Positions 19,101-28,891 of a stretch of DNA of 64,000 bases are shown piece by piece. The DNA is taken from contig JACKAQ010000001.1 in NCBI GenBank assembly GCA_020634975.1, forward strand, positions 1,178,001 to 1,242,000. The letters run 5' to 3'. Positions within the stretch are counted from its first letter, which is position 1, and each line of letters begins with the position of its first letter. Both the position numbers and the translations under genes were made by a program. A model generated the notes under the pieces. The model made no database searches, was not told where the DNA came from, and saw only the letters and a program-made list of their open reading frames with translations. The DNA comes from JACKAQ01 sp020634975 [NCBI: Calditrichia bacterium] (GTDB taxonomy: Bacteria > Calditrichota > Calditrichia > RBG-13-44-9).

Positions 19101-19706
19101 TTAATCACAATGGAATCGATCTCCGTAAAATCAGCCGATAGCTTTTTGATGATAATTTCACTTTCGAAAGCAGTGCCGCTTTGAGCAAGTTTCATCAAAA
19201 AAATATTGTTCTGTGAATCAACAACAAATTTCAATGTGCTCAGCGCTAATGACTGGATAATATCCGCAAATAATTTTCGGTCGGTTATTTCGCCTGCCGG
19301 ATTTAACCTGATTAGAAAAGGTATGTCCGATTCTGATTGTGTTGGATAGAGCTGGACAGAGCCGAAAATCAACACATTTTGATCTGCATCGAACGCCATT
19401 CCTTTTAAAGTATGAACTGTGTTTGGTTCAACTTCAATAAATTTTTGCCATATTTGAGCACCCCCCGAATTGAATTTAGAAACGAGAATAACCAAAACCC
19501 CATTCGGGTTTTCTGCTCGCGAAAGTATATAAATATTTCCGTTTGAATCTGCCTGATAATCAATTGGCGTTAGCGGAGTATTCCCAAATTGCCCGGAGCC
19601 GTACACGTGTTCCCATTGCAACTCGGCTGTTTGTCCGAACAAGCTGTCCGCTAAAAATTAAAAGAATAAAACAAAGTAGCAGATCGGCAATTAACTCGCG
19701 CTTCAT
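16154..19706 (-). CDS. Giant secreted propeller-type protein with type IX-like sorting tail; signal peptide frameshifted
   Basis: About 1183 residues if read from ATG 19706, which has GGAGA upstream. The ATG frame encodes a signal peptide (MKRELIADLLLCFILLIF), but the body is in the +1 frame; removing one T from the run of five at 19653-19657 joins them as ...LLILADSLFGQTAELQW. Without this the body could only start at TTG 19642 with no export signal. The body consists of repeated WD/SBBP-like blades (AFDADQNVLIFGSVQL, DDDGNIYIAVIEDY, APNGSIYLCGYTE), then a beta domain. The sorting tail is FELFQNYPNPFNPTTNISF with terminal VRKMLLIK. Likely displayed or released at the cell surface; function unknown. 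Confidence 0.8.
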
Positions 19707-19964
19707 TTTAGATTCTCCACAATTCTAGATAAAAAAAATTTCCGGGTGCTCTTTAAGGTGTTGCACTATTTTTCTCATGAAAATATTATCGAATGGAATT
19801 AAAAAAAACAATACCAAAAACTCCAAAGATTAATCAGGAGTAAAAAGTCTTTTTCTAACAATACTTTTTGGGGGGAAATAATCGTCGAAGCAAGCTTAAG
19901 TAATGTATTCGTGGATTATAGTAAAATATGCGGAATTAATATTTGTAAACAATTAACGGATATT

Positions 19965-22061
19965 TTATCCGTCACCGGAAATTTCGGAGGGTTTATTAAT
20001 CGGGGATTCATCCGCGGTCACCTGCCCGTTGCCGGATTCCGGCTGAAACGGCAGCCGGATATTGAACACAGTGCCACGTCCCAAACGGCTGGTGGCATCG
20101 ATGTGTCCGTTGTGCCGGTTGATGATCTGCTTCACGATCGCCAGCCCGAAACCGCTGCCGCCCTCGTCTTTCCGCGTGGTAAAAAACGGGTCGAAAATGC
20201 GCTCGAGATATTCATTTTCGATGCCCACGCCGTCATCGAGAATTTCCACATGCACCCAGGGATTCGGGTGTCGCCGGGAAATGGAGCGCAACGGTTTGGT
20301 GGTAATTTTAATCCGTCCCGCCGTATTCACGCGCATGGCGCGAACGCTGTTCTCGAACAAATTGGTGAACACGCGCCGCAACTGCCCAACGTCCAGCATC
20401 AACTTTGGCAAATTCCGATCGAAATTTTTTTCAACGGTGATATGTTCGGGAATATCAACCATATCCAGGCTCATTTCGATGACCTGATTGATATCCACAT
20501 GTTTTTGGGAAAGCTCCTGCGGTCGGGCGTAATTCAACAAATCGTTGACCATTTTTTCCATGTAAATGGCGTGTTTTTCCAATCGTGGATTGGGATTTTT
20601 CTTCATTTGCATACGCGTTAGCGTGATGAACGAGCGGAAATCGTGCGCAAGTTGCGATGCAAACATGCCCAATCCGGCCATTTTTTGGGCCTGAAACATG
20701 CTTTCCAGTGTGCGAATTTTTTCCAGCGCAACCGCAGCCTGCGCGCTGATCATCCGGAAAACCCGCAAATTTCGCCGGGATACCGGCGGCAGCGCGTTGT
20801 CCGAAAATCCGCCCACAAAAATGAATCCGATCAGCTCCGCTTTTGCCAACATCGGGATCGTCAGCAGCACACCCGCATCGCCGAGCACTTTATTCAGCGC
20901 AGTATCCAGCGGCAGCTCGGAACGAACGATAATTTGACGTTCGTGCTCCAACCGGTCAATCACCAGCGACCTGCCGGGCTGAATCAATTGTTCAATGGAT
21001 TCCGGGGAAAAACCTTCGATGTGTGATATTTCAAATGGCGTAATATCATCCTTTGCAACCAAAACCGCCACGTTATCCGTATGCAGGTTTTCTTTGTAAA
21101 ATTCAGCCAGAAACGCCCACAACTGCTGTTGGGTAACCAGTTTTCCCAAATCGTCGGAAAAATTTTCGACATTTTGATCGAACACTTCCTCATGTCCCAC
21201 CGGCGCGGTTTGGAACAGCCGTTGCAAATATTCAATCATCAAATGCCCGACAGCTGTTGCGGTCAAAATAAAGGGAATTGCCGAGGCGATAATCAATATG
21301 GATCGAATGGGATGCTGTTGCAGAAAAAACAACCCGACCAGCAACGAAGAAAACAGAAAAACAGGGATGACAAGCTCCTGTTTTTGCTCAACTTCCAGCA
21401 ACTGAAACCGCACCAGACTGATGAGCAGCAACAGCATAATTGGCATTGCGGTAGAAAAGAAAAAAATGTGTCCGAAGCTGAGCAACGGAATCACAAAAAA
21501 ACCGGCCATCATAAAAATGCCCAACGGCAGCAAGCCGAATAAAATCCGTTCGATCTGGACACGGGTAACCGGATCGCGCGCCCGTTGGAACCGTCGGCGA
21601 ATTTCCCAAAAAACAAATCCGGAAACCGTTATAAAATAAATAGTTAGCAACGCAACAATTACTTCCGAAACCGGCAAAATAGCCGAACCGGATTGTTCCG
21701 GCAACACACCGCTGAGGCTCAGCAACGCAAAAACAGCAGCAATAACCCCGAGTAAAAATTCCCGGCGACGCCAGGCTGGCAGCGATTTGGCGGTTGTAAA
21801 TCGCGATGACAAATCGTGCGCGCCGCCCAAAATGGCAAATGTCAACGCGAGATGTCCCCGGCTGAGCACCGTCTGGAATTCCGGGAAAACGCGGTTCAGC
21901 AGCAGCAAAACCAGCAACTGATCGATCATCAGCAGCACCGCAAACAGCGATGTCAGTTGCAAAATGGGCAGTCGCTCTTTTTGCCGGAACAGCAGCCAGA
22001 GCAACATCACATTGCAGCTGATCGAAAAAATCAGCGAAAAATTGACCAGGTTTTCCAACAT
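19965..22061 (-). CDS. Membrane sensor histidine kinase with GAF domain
   Basis: A roughly 700-residue kinase. Residues 1-270 hold about eight membrane helices, similar to 7TM-type sensors. Residues about 300-450 are a GAF-like domain (QLIQPGRSLVIDRLEHERQIIVRSELPLD, LLTIPMLAKAELIGFIFVGGF). The phospho-acceptor His is in SQLAHDFRSFITLTRMQMKK. The ATPase has NLFENSVRAM (N box), EILDDGVGIE (G1), IFDPFFTTRKDEGGSGFGLAIVKQII (F and G2). It would autophosphorylate and pass phosphate to a response regulator, none of which is adjacent, so it is an orphan kinase here. A GTG at 22073 is an alternative start. Confidence 0.92.
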   Translation of the reverse strand: MLENLVNFSLIFSISCNVMLLWLLFRQKERLPILQLTSLFAVLLMIDQLLVLLLLNRVFPEFQTVLSRGHLALTFAILGGAHDLSSRFTTAKSLPAWRRREFLLGVIAAVFALLSLSGVLPEQSGSAILPVSEVIVALLTIYFITVSGFVFWEIRRRFQRARDPVTRVQIERILFGLLPLGIFMMAGFFVIPLLSFGHIFFFSTAMPIMLLLLISLVRFQLLEVEQKQELVIPVFLFSSLLVGLFFLQQHPIRSILIIASAIPFILTATAVGHLMIEYLQRLFQTAPVGHEEVFDQNVENFSDDLGKLVTQQQLWAFLAEFYKENLHTDNVAVLVAKDDITPFEISHIEGFSPESIEQLIQPGRSLVIDRLEHERQIIVRSELPLDTALNKVLGDAGVLLTIPMLAKAELIGFIFVGGFSDNALPPVSRRNLRVFRMISAQAAVALEKIRTLESMFQAQKMAGLGMFASQLAHDFRSFITLTRMQMKKNPNPRLEKHAIYMEKMVNDLLNYARPQELSQKHVDINQVIEMSLDMVDIPEHITVEKNFDRNLPKLMLDVGQLRRVFTNLFENSVRAMRVNTAGRIKITTKPLRSISRRHPNPWVHVEILDDGVGIENEYLERIFDPFFTTRKDEGGSGFGLAIVKQIINRHNGHIDATSRLGRGTVFNIRLPFQPESGNGQVTADESPINKPSEISGDG

Positions 22062-22082
22062 AATTAATTTCACTAAGTTCAG

Positions 22083-22838
22083 TTATTTCAGCGACTTGGC
22101 GGCTTGCCAAAGCGCTTCCATTTCATCCAGCGTGGCATCGGCGGGCTTAACGCCTTTTGCCGCCAACTGCGATTCGATATATTGAAAGCGGGTCACAAAT
22201 TTATTGGTGGTGCTGCGCAGCGCATCTTCCGCGCTCACTTTTCGAAAACGGCAGTAATTTACCAGCGCAAACAGCAGATCGCCCAGTTCATCTTCCAATT
22301 CTTCCGGCGTTTCGGTGGCTTCAATTTCGTCAATTTCTTCGCGGATTTTTGCCAGCACATCGGCGGAATTATCCCAATCGAAACCGACTTGCGAAGCTTT
22401 ATCCTGCAGCCGCTGCGCCCGCAATAATGCGGAAAGCTGTTTGGGCACACCCTGCAAAATGGATGTGCGATTCTCGCTTTTTACCTTAATTTGTTCCCAA
22501 TTTGTGGCGACATCTGCGGCGTTGCGCACTTTTACATCGCCGAAAACATGCGGATGGCGTTCGACCAACTTATTGTTAATATTTTCAATCACTTGCGACA
22601 GCTCGAACCGACCGTTTTCCTGCGCTATTTCAGCCTGAAAAACGATTTGCAGCAACAAATCGCCCAGCTCTTTTCGCAGCTCGTCCCAGTTTTGCGCATC
22701 AATCGCTTCGATGGTTTCGTACGCCTCTTCGAGAATATATTGCCGGAGCGTTTCCGGCGTTTGGGCGCGATCCCACGGGCACTCCTTGCGCAATCGCGTC
22801 ATGATGTTTACCAGTCGTTCAAATTCCTTTAAATACAT
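22083..22838 (-). CDS. mazG: MazG nucleoside triphosphate pyrophosphohydrolase
   Basis: A 251-residue housekeeping enzyme that hydrolyses (d)NTPs to monophosphates and pyrophosphate. Two MazG domains are visible: the first with CPWDRAQTPETLRQYILEEAYETIEAI and the EExxE...ELGDLLLQIVF metal-binding pattern, the second with EEIDEIEATETPEELEDELGDLLFALVNYCR. The start is set at ATG 22838 (MYLKEFERL) with AAGGA upstream; an in-frame ATG 33 nt earlier adds only non-conserved residues. It lies 21 bp upstream of the sensor kinase on the same strand. Confidence 0.93.
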   Translation of the reverse strand: MYLKEFERLVNIMTRLRKECPWDRAQTPETLRQYILEEAYETIEAIDAQNWDELRKELGDLLLQIVFQAEIAQENGRFELSQVIENINNKLVERHPHVFGDVKVRNAADVATNWEQIKVKSENRTSILQGVPKQLSALLRAQRLQDKASQVGFDWDNSADVLAKIREEIDEIEATETPEELEDELGDLLFALVNYCRFRKVSAEDALRSTTNKFVTRFQYIESQLAAKGVKPADATLDEMEALWQAAKSLK

Positions 22839-22927
22839 TAATTTCAATTCCTTAGTTAGTTGACAAAACATATTTTTAAATATGCATCATCTTGTTGAAA
22901 CCATTCTTCTTATTTCCCTACTTCACT

Positions 22928-24089
22928 TTATTGTTTTTGTTCTTCACTAAAGGGTATATAAAAATCAACAGCAAGTTGATTATATATTGCTGAGTAAACT
23001 TTTCTAGTTTCATTGTAACCAATTGGATTGTTCCCAACCAAATAAATAATTGATTCCTTAAACTCAGGAACAAATAAATTTTGAATATAATCGTTGAATT
23101 CTTTGGATGTTTCGTACAATTTTTTGACTGTATTAAAATCAGGTCGATGAAAAATTTTTATTATTAAGTCAACTGCAGGTGTTTCTTCAGCTATTGGATG
23201 CAATGGATAGTCACCGTCAAAAATACTTCTCCTATTTTATTATAAACAGAACTTTCGTCAAAATGCTATATTTATTTCGTAGTGTCATAAGCTCTTTGGT
23301 TTGCTTAATTGCATTGTTTTCCAGATCGATATCATTATTTAGAATTTCCGAGTAGAATTTGAGGTTTTTCAGCCTATCGTTGAAGGATGAGTTCAGATGT
23401 TTTTAGTACGTCGGGTATTCTTTAAGTCTCGGAGATGCCCCTAAGCGAATAACTAAGTTCAAAATGATTCTATCTGAAACGCAGCATTGAGAACAAGAGA
23501 TTTGCCAAGGGTGTGGAATTTAACACTGTTGTCAATGAAACGCTTAATATTATCTTTATAAGGATTGTAAATAGCTTCATCGATTACATGTCTTTCAGGG
23601 CTGAGTGGAGGAGTGAGATTTAGAGTTTCAATCTCTTTCCACAGAAACTCAACACAATCTTTATAACTACGATAGTGATTAATATAAACTGTATGTTTTC
23701 AAATTTTGAGATTGTATCGTTTATATTTTTACTGTATTTATTAATGTTGGAATGTAAAAACTTATTTAAATCAAAATTGCCATCCTCAAAATGGTACATT
23801 GCTTCTAAAACGGATGCTGTGCGCCAAATATGAATAAAACCTTTATCTGACTCTAGATATAATCCCACCATATTATATTGTCAAGAGGTAAACCTTGCTG
23901 AACAAAAGAGTAAAAGCCGTTTGGTTTTTGAGAAATAGTATCTTTCAAAAGAGCAAAAATTTTAACTGTATCAATATTTAAAGGAGATTGCCATTCTAAT
24001 TTGATTTTTGATTTATCTTTATTTGAAATGTATTTAAAGAACTTGTTTGGTTTCTCAGTCCATGTATGTATATCATAATAGTCTTTCAT
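22928..24089 (-). pseudogene. AT-rich, multiply frameshifted gene of unknown family
   Basis: This AT-rich stretch holds fragments that read as one protein of about 380 residues only if several frameshifts are corrected. From ATG 24089: MKDYYDIHTW...GLPLDNI; shift near 23870 to MVGLYLESDKGFIHIWRTASVLEAMYHF; shift near 23690 to VYINHYRSYKDCVEFLWKEI...SLVLNAAFQIESF; shift near 23460 to LVIRLGASPRLKEYP; shift near 23400 to LNSSFNDRLKNLKFYSEILNND; and shift near 23240 to DGDYPLHPIAEETPAVDL, ending at 22928. At least five shifts mean it is dead. It resembles no family I know. Composition differs from both neighbours (mazG, rlmB), which suggests horizontal acquisition followed by decay. Confidence 0.75.
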
Positions 24090-24137
24090 TATCTAGTAGC
24101 ACCTTCAATAGAATAATAAATTAAGAACTTATTGAAT

Positions 24138-24869
24138 TTATGATTGTGACCTTTGCCGGACCATTTCCGCGAGCACAACGCCGGCTGCAACCGATGCGTT
24201 CAGCGATTGCGTTTTGCCGATTTGCGGAATGCGGAAGGTTTGATCGCACTGTTTTTCCAGCAGCGTACGAATCCCTTTTTCCTCGCTGCCAACGACGATG
24301 GCGCAATGCCGCCGGAAATCGACATCCCAAAGCGTATCGCCGGCGTCGACGGCGGTGCCGTAAATCCACACGTTATTTTCTTTGAGCCATTGCGCCGCTT
24401 TCACGAGGTTATCCGCGCGATACAGCGGGCAATGCAGCGCAGCGCCGGCGGATGCTTTCACCACTACTTCGGTGATCGGCACGTTTTCGCGGGTGGAAAA
24501 AATGACGCCGTTCGCGCCAAAAATTTCCGCGCTGCGGATAATTGCGCCCATATTGTGCGGGTCCTGAATGCGATCGGCGATGACCAGGCACATCGGCGCA
24601 ACAGCGGTTACGGGCAAGTCAAGTTCCAATAAATCAAACACTTGCACCGGAGCGATCAGCGCAACAATTCCCTGATGATTCACATCGCCAACCATCTGGC
24701 GCAGTTTGCCGGGATCGGCATTCACAATAGCAATCGAATTTTTCCGGGCGATGCTGTAAATCTGGCTCACTTTGCCGGGCTGGCTGCCGTGCTGAATATA
24801 AATTTTTTGAATGGTGCCGGGTTGGCTGAGCGCTTCCAGCACCGGATTTCTGCCGTAAATATAGGACAT
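24138..24869 (-). CDS. rlmB: 23S rRNA 2'-O-methyltransferase, RlmB/TrmH type
   Basis: A 243-residue SPOUT methyltransferase from ATG 24869 (MSYIYGRNPVLEAL, the usual RlmB start; an in-frame ATG 60 nt upstream gives a spurious extension). It has the L30e-like N-terminal substrate-binding domain and the C-terminal knot: VIADRIQDPHNMGAIIRSAEIFGANGVI, then ASAGAALHCPLYR, then IVVGSEEKGIR and the knot-forming QIGKTQSLNASVAAGVVLAEMVRQ. The family methylates the 2'-OH of G2251 in 23S rRNA (RlmB) or related sites. Divergent from lptD. Confidence 0.9.
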   Translation of the reverse strand: MSYIYGRNPVLEALSQPGTIQKIYIQHGSQPGKVSQIYSIARKNSIAIVNADPGKLRQMVGDVNHQGIVALIAPVQVFDLLELDLPVTAVAPMCLVIADRIQDPHNMGAIIRSAEIFGANGVIFSTRENVPITEVVVKASAGAALHCPLYRADNLVKAAQWLKENNVWIYGTAVDAGDTLWDVDFRRHCAIVVGSEEKGIRTLLEKQCDQTFRIPQIGKTQSLNASVAAGVVLAEMVRQRSQS

Positions 24870-25096
24870 GTGCTCAAGTTTTTTGGGGATCGGAAAGGAC
24901 AAAAAAGGTGAAGGGTAAAGGATAAACATCCGGATTTGCTACCGGATTTATTTTCGCAAATTACACCTATTTTCACAATATCCCGATTCCCGGAAACTTC
25001 CTTTAATTTTGGTTGGTATCTTAAGTTACTCAGTTTAATTTTGGCTTTTTACAGGCAGAAAAATGTTGCAAATATCGTGAAATTGCAAGCTAAAAA

Positions 25097-27715
25097 ATGG
25101 GTGATTTTCGTTTGAATCCGGTTTCCCAATCAGGTTTGGTGCATAAATGGGTGTTAGGGCTGCTCGCGTTGCTGGTGATTTCGACATCGTCGATTGCCCA
25201 GGATCTGGTGCCGATTGCACCGGTTGATTCCACAACGGCTCGCCAAACCCAACCCGCAGATTCGCTGAAAGCAAAACCGGATGCACGGCGCGGCAATGTG
25301 GAAGGTCCGGTCAAATATTGGGCGGATGACATCTCTTTTTCGATCCCCGAACAGACCACTTATTTGCGCGGAAAAGTGCGCATCGAATATCAAAATACGA
25401 CGCTCACCGCCGGATCGGTCGATATCGACTGGAAGCACAACCGGATGCTCGCCAAAGGTGTGGCGGATTCTACGGATTCGCTGGGCAACGCGGTGTTCAC
25501 CGATTTTCCGGTGCTCACCGAAAAAGGCGAAGACCCGATTCGCGGTGTTCAACTGGAATATGATTTCAAAAACAATCGCGGAAAAGTGTTGGAAGGGCGC
25601 ACAGAAATGTCGCCGGGATATTACAAAGGTGAGGATATTCGCAAAATCGGACAGGAAACGCTGCTCATCGAAGACGGTTATTTCACCACCTGCGATAACG
25701 AGGAACATCCCCATTTTTATTTCCGCAGCAAACAAATGCGCGTCCGGCTGAAAAAAGTGGCGGTCGCCAAACCGGTGACGCTGTATATCGCCGATGTGCC
25801 GATTATCGGCGTGCCATTTGCCATTTTCGCGCTCCAGCGCGGGCGGCGTTCCGGCATCATTTTGCCGACTTACGCAGAAACCAGCGCCGGCGGACGGGCG
25901 CTGGAGCGATTCGGATATTATTGGGCGCCCAGCCAATATTGGGATTTTACCTATCTCAATTCGTATTACGAACGCCGTGGGTTCCTGTTTTCCGGCGAGC
26001 TGAATTACAAAAGACGTTACGATATGACGGGCAAAATTAACGGCACCTATCAACCGAAGGATTTGTCAACCGGTGCCAGCACCAAAGCATGGCAGGTGGC
26101 GTTTAACCACAATCAAAAAATCGGGCAAACCCTTACCATCAATGGCAACGGGCGGTTTGTCAGCAGCAAAAGTTTTTTGCAGAATTACTCCGATTTTGAG
26201 CAGCGCACCAACCAAACCCTGACCACTAACGTCAGCGTTCGCAAGATTTTGCCGGGTTCGCGATCGTTGTCAATGAATTTCCGGAGAACCGAAAATCTGC
26301 AAACCGAGCAGCTCGATTACACCTTTCCGGATCTGTCGTACAGCCAGCCGTCCAAATACCTGTTCAACAGTAGTGGCAGCGAAAAAAGCTGGTATCACAA
26401 CATTCGCTACACCTATTCGAGCAATTTGCGCAACTCGGTCAGCCGAACGGCAATCCGCGATACTTTGGACAATCGCACCGGTTTTAACCGCACCAATCGA
26501 TCCGGCTGGCAACATTTAATTCGCCCGTCTTTTTCCACTAAAGTATTGAAATATTTCAACTTTGCGCCCAGCATCGGGTTTGAGGAATTGTGGGTGCCAG
26601 ACTATCTCAAATACACGTACGACGATTCCACCAAAACCACAAAAATCGATACAGTCAGCGGATTTCAGGCGCGGCATTTGATGACGGGCATCGGCGCGAA
26701 TGTAAGCACCACGATGTACGGGCTGTTCGAAATCCCGTTTTCGCCGATGAAAGTGGTTCGCCACAAAATGGACCCGAGCATCGGGTTCAGCTATGCGCCG
26801 GATTACACAGACGAAGCATTTGGCTATTTTCAGGAAGTGCGCGACGGCAATGGTAATCTGGTCGCGAAACGCGATAAATTTGCCAACAACGCATTCGGCG
26901 GCACACCGGGTGGCGGCGAACAGCGCAATTTGAACATCAGCGTCAACAACTTTTTTCAGGGGAAAATTATCCGCGATGGCGAAGAGAAGAAAATTGATTT
27001 GTTCAGGGTAAATTTTGGGACATCCTATAATTTTGCCCGCGACAGCCTAAAATGGAGTAACATCACCACATCTTTTCAATCCAAACCGTTGAAAAATTTG
27101 AACATAACCGCAAACGCCAACCACAGTTTTTACAAAGAAGATTTCGACGGTTTGGGTCGCCGGAATGATTTTGTGTGGGCAGACGGTTTTTCGCTGCCGC
27201 ATTTGCTGGACTGGCGCACATCGGTGACATACCAGCTCAACATCACGCCGCCGCAAAAAGGGGACAAGTCAGCCGATGCAGATGCAGATGCAGATGCAGA
27301 TTCGCTGGCGGCAATCAATACCCCCGACATTTACGGCAACCAGCGATTGCCCGGCGATCCGCGCTATCAGGATTTTGAACCGCTGGATATTCCCTGGCGT
27401 ATCGGTATGAATTTCAGTTTTTCGTATGCGGAAAATGACAGGAGCATCACCCGCAGATTTGATACAAGTATGAACGGGCAATTGCAAATTACCAAAGGCT
27501 GGCAAATACGCTACAGCAATCGGATCAACATAAAAGAGCGGGAAATCATCACCCAGAACTTCAATATTTCCAGGGATTTACACTGCTGGCAACTCGATTT
27601 CACGTGGTCACCGGGCAAAAATTTCAGCTATTATCGATTGGAAATCCGGGTGAAAGAAAGCATGTTGCGGGATTTGAAATTGACCAAAACCGCCGGTGGA
27701 CGCCCGGTATTTTAG
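25097..27715 (+). CDS. lptD: LPS-assembly protein LptD (OstA/Imp)
   Basis: An 872-residue outer-membrane protein. Signal peptide at residues 17-34 (ending SSIAQD). An OstA/LptA-like beta-jellyroll at about residues 75-220 includes YLRGKVRIEYQNTTLTAGSVDIDWKHNRM, LEYDFKNNRGKV and EDGYFTTCDNEEHPHFYFRS. The LptD barrel starts near residue 230 (GRRSGIILPTYAETSAGGRALERFGYYWAPSQYWDFT) and runs to the C-terminus. It inserts lipopolysaccharide into the outer leaflet with LptE. A four-unit GATGCA microsatellite at 27275-27298 encodes an Asp-Ala run near residue 728. It is convergent with, and overlaps by 4 bp, the zinc-ribbon gene. Confidence 0.9.
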   Translation: MGDFRLNPVSQSGLVHKWVLGLLALLVISTSSIAQDLVPIAPVDSTTARQTQPADSLKAKPDARRGNVEGPVKYWADDISFSIPEQTTYLRGKVRIEYQNTTLTAGSVDIDWKHNRMLAKGVADSTDSLGNAVFTDFPVLTEKGEDPIRGVQLEYDFKNNRGKVLEGRTEMSPGYYKGEDIRKIGQETLLIEDGYFTTCDNEEHPHFYFRSKQMRVRLKKVAVAKPVTLYIADVPIIGVPFAIFALQRGRRSGIILPTYAETSAGGRALERFGYYWAPSQYWDFTYLNSYYERRGFLFSGELNYKRRYDMTGKINGTYQPKDLSTGASTKAWQVAFNHNQKIGQTLTINGNGRFVSSKSFLQNYSDFEQRTNQTLTTNVSVRKILPGSRSLSMNFRRTENLQTEQLDYTFPDLSYSQPSKYLFNSSGSEKSWYHNIRYTYSSNLRNSVSRTAIRDTLDNRTGFNRTNRSGWQHLIRPSFSTKVLKYFNFAPSIGFEELWVPDYLKYTYDDSTKTTKIDTVSGFQARHLMTGIGANVSTTMYGLFEIPFSPMKVVRHKMDPSIGFSYAPDYTDEAFGYFQEVRDGNGNLVAKRDKFANNAFGGTPGGGEQRNLNISVNNFFQGKIIRDGEEKKIDLFRVNFGTSYNFARDSLKWSNITTSFQSKPLKNLNITANANHSFYKEDFDGLGRRNDFVWADGFSLPHLLDWRTSVTYQLNITPPQKGDKSADADADADADSLAAINTPDIYGNQRLPGDPRYQDFEPLDIPWRIGMNFSFSYAENDRSITRRFDTSMNGQLQITKGWQIRYSNRINIKEREIITQNFNISRDLHCWQLDFTWSPGKNFSYYRLEIRVKESMLRDLKLTKTAGGRPVF
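27275..27298 (+). repeat. Hexanucleotide microsatellite inside lptD
   Basis: Four perfect tandem GATGCA units encode (Asp-Ala)4 in a loop of LptD. Units of six keep the frame, so slippage would change loop length without breaking the gene. Confidence 0.9.
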
Positions 27716-28020
27716 CCGTCATCTTTTTGGTAGTTGCCAAATTTCCAGGCGAATCCGCCGATGATCAGCACGGTGCCCACCACAAATCCGACAACCGCCA
27801 GCACAACCGTGCTGTAATCCCATCCCAACATTTCCTTTAAATTCATGATGCGCAAACCGAACAAAACGGCAAAAATCAGCGCGCCGTAATATGCGGTTTT
27901 GATGAAAAAATCACCTTGCAACTTTGTTTCGCAGTGTTGGCAAATCGCTTTTACCGGCACCAGCCGCATGGCAAATTGGCGGAATGTCATTGGTGGTTTT
28001 TGGCAGTTTGGACAGTTCAT
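27712..28020 (-). CDS. Small zinc-ribbon membrane protein
   Basis: A 102-residue protein from ATG 28020 (MNCPNCQKPPMTF), chosen because upstream in-frame codons would run into a palindromic repeat. Two Cys pairs (CPNC, CQHC) make a zinc ribbon at residues 3-32. Two membrane helices follow, at about residues 40-60 and 72-92, and a short charged end. Small ribbon-plus-two-helix proteins are common and uncharacterised. It overlaps the end of lptD by 4 bp in the opposite orientation. Confidence 0.7.
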   Translation of the reverse strand: MNCPNCQKPPMTFRQFAMRLVPVKAICQHCETKLQGDFFIKTAYYGALIFAVLFGLRIMNLKEMLGWDYSTVVLAVVGFVVGTVLIIGGFAWKFGNYQKDDG

Positions 28021-28060
28021 AATTTTTAGGATATAGGTTAAAGGATTAAGGAAAACGTAG

Positions 28061-28080
28061 AGGCGCTTCACGAAGCGCCT
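28061..28080. repeat. Extragenic palindrome, AGGCGCTT-N4-AAGCGCCT
   Basis: An 8-bp perfect stem with CACG loop between two minus-strand genes. No long T run follows on either strand, so it is a weak terminator at best. It looks like a dispersed extragenic palindromic element. Confidence 0.5.
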
Positions 28081-28096
28081 TAAAATCATAATTGGA

Positions 28097-28840
28097 TTAA
28101 TTTTTTGAAACGGACAAATTTTCCAGCACGATTTCGGATAATTTGGTCAGCTCATTTTTTTGAAATGCGGCTGCGGTTTCCTGCACCGGCAAATCGGAAT
28201 TTTGCGGTTTGAAATTGTGAAAATCTGCGATACGAATGCCGCCAACCACCCGCGAATTGAATGCCTCGCGAAAGCGGATGCCGCCGCCGTCCGTGTAAAA
28301 TTTGTATGCCAGATAATCCATCGTGTTGCGCTCGCGATGAAACCAGTAGATAAACACATCTTCAAAATCCTTGCCGCCGCCCGATTGTTGAAATGTCACC
28401 TCAATTGTGTGATACGGTTGTCCGTTGATGGTTTCGTCCGCCAGTTTTTTCGGCTGAACCGCAGCATCCTGCAGCGGAAACGGCAGCAGCGCGAAATAAA
28501 TCACCGAGTTCAGCGCGTTGGCAAAACGGCTGGAATCTGTCGCGCTGAGCGCGATTATTTCACCATTTACAGACCGTGTAAATCCTGAATTATCAAGCAC
28601 ATCCAGCACTTCGCCGGTGGAATCCGCAAACGCGCGTGAATAGCGAAATTCGCCGCCGTTGCGCACAGATTGGTAATGTCTTCCACGAAAATCGAAATCG
28701 ATTGTGGCGTTGGCATAGCCGTCACCGCCGTGTGCTGCAATCGCTGCATCGACAATTTGCCGGGCATCCGGTTCCGTTTTTGCGCAGCCGGCCAACAATA
28801 AAATGATTACCGGAAATAAAAATTTTAAGGATTTTTTCAT
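28097..28840 (-). CDS. Lipoprotein of unknown function (DUF6503-like)
   Basis: A 247-residue lipoprotein with lipobox LLAGC at residue 19. The mature part begins with a helix (ARQIVDAAIAAHGGDGYANATIDFDFRGRHY) and is otherwise beta-rich (FYTDGGGIRFREAFNSRVVGGIRIADFHNF). The pattern resembles DUF6503-type proteins of Bacteroidota, seen in periplasmic lipoproteins with an LolA/LppX-like fold; I am not certain of the assignment. The S9 peptidase gene lies upstream, separated by a strong terminator, so it is probably transcribed on its own. Confidence 0.65.
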   Translation of the reverse strand: MKKSLKFLFPVIILLLAGCAKTEPDARQIVDAAIAAHGGDGYANATIDFDFRGRHYQSVRNGGEFRYSRAFADSTGEVLDVLDNSGFTRSVNGEIIALSATDSSRFANALNSVIYFALLPFPLQDAAVQPKKLADETINGQPYHTIEVTFQQSGGGKDFEDVFIYWFHRERNTMDYLAYKFYTDGGGIRFREAFNSRVVGGIRIADFHNFKPQNSDLPVQETAAAFQKNELTKLSEIVLENLSVSKN

Positions 28841-28854
28841 CGATTCATTCCAAT

Positions 28855-28884
28855 AAAAAACGGGGCGAACCGCAGCTCGCCCCG
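28855..28884 (-). terminator. Rho-independent terminator after S9 peptidase
   Basis: On the minus strand an 8-bp stem (CGGGGCGA/TCGCCCCG, loop of 8) is followed by six T. It lies just after the S9 peptidase stop. Confidence 0.88.
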
Positions 28885-28891
28885 ATCAATT

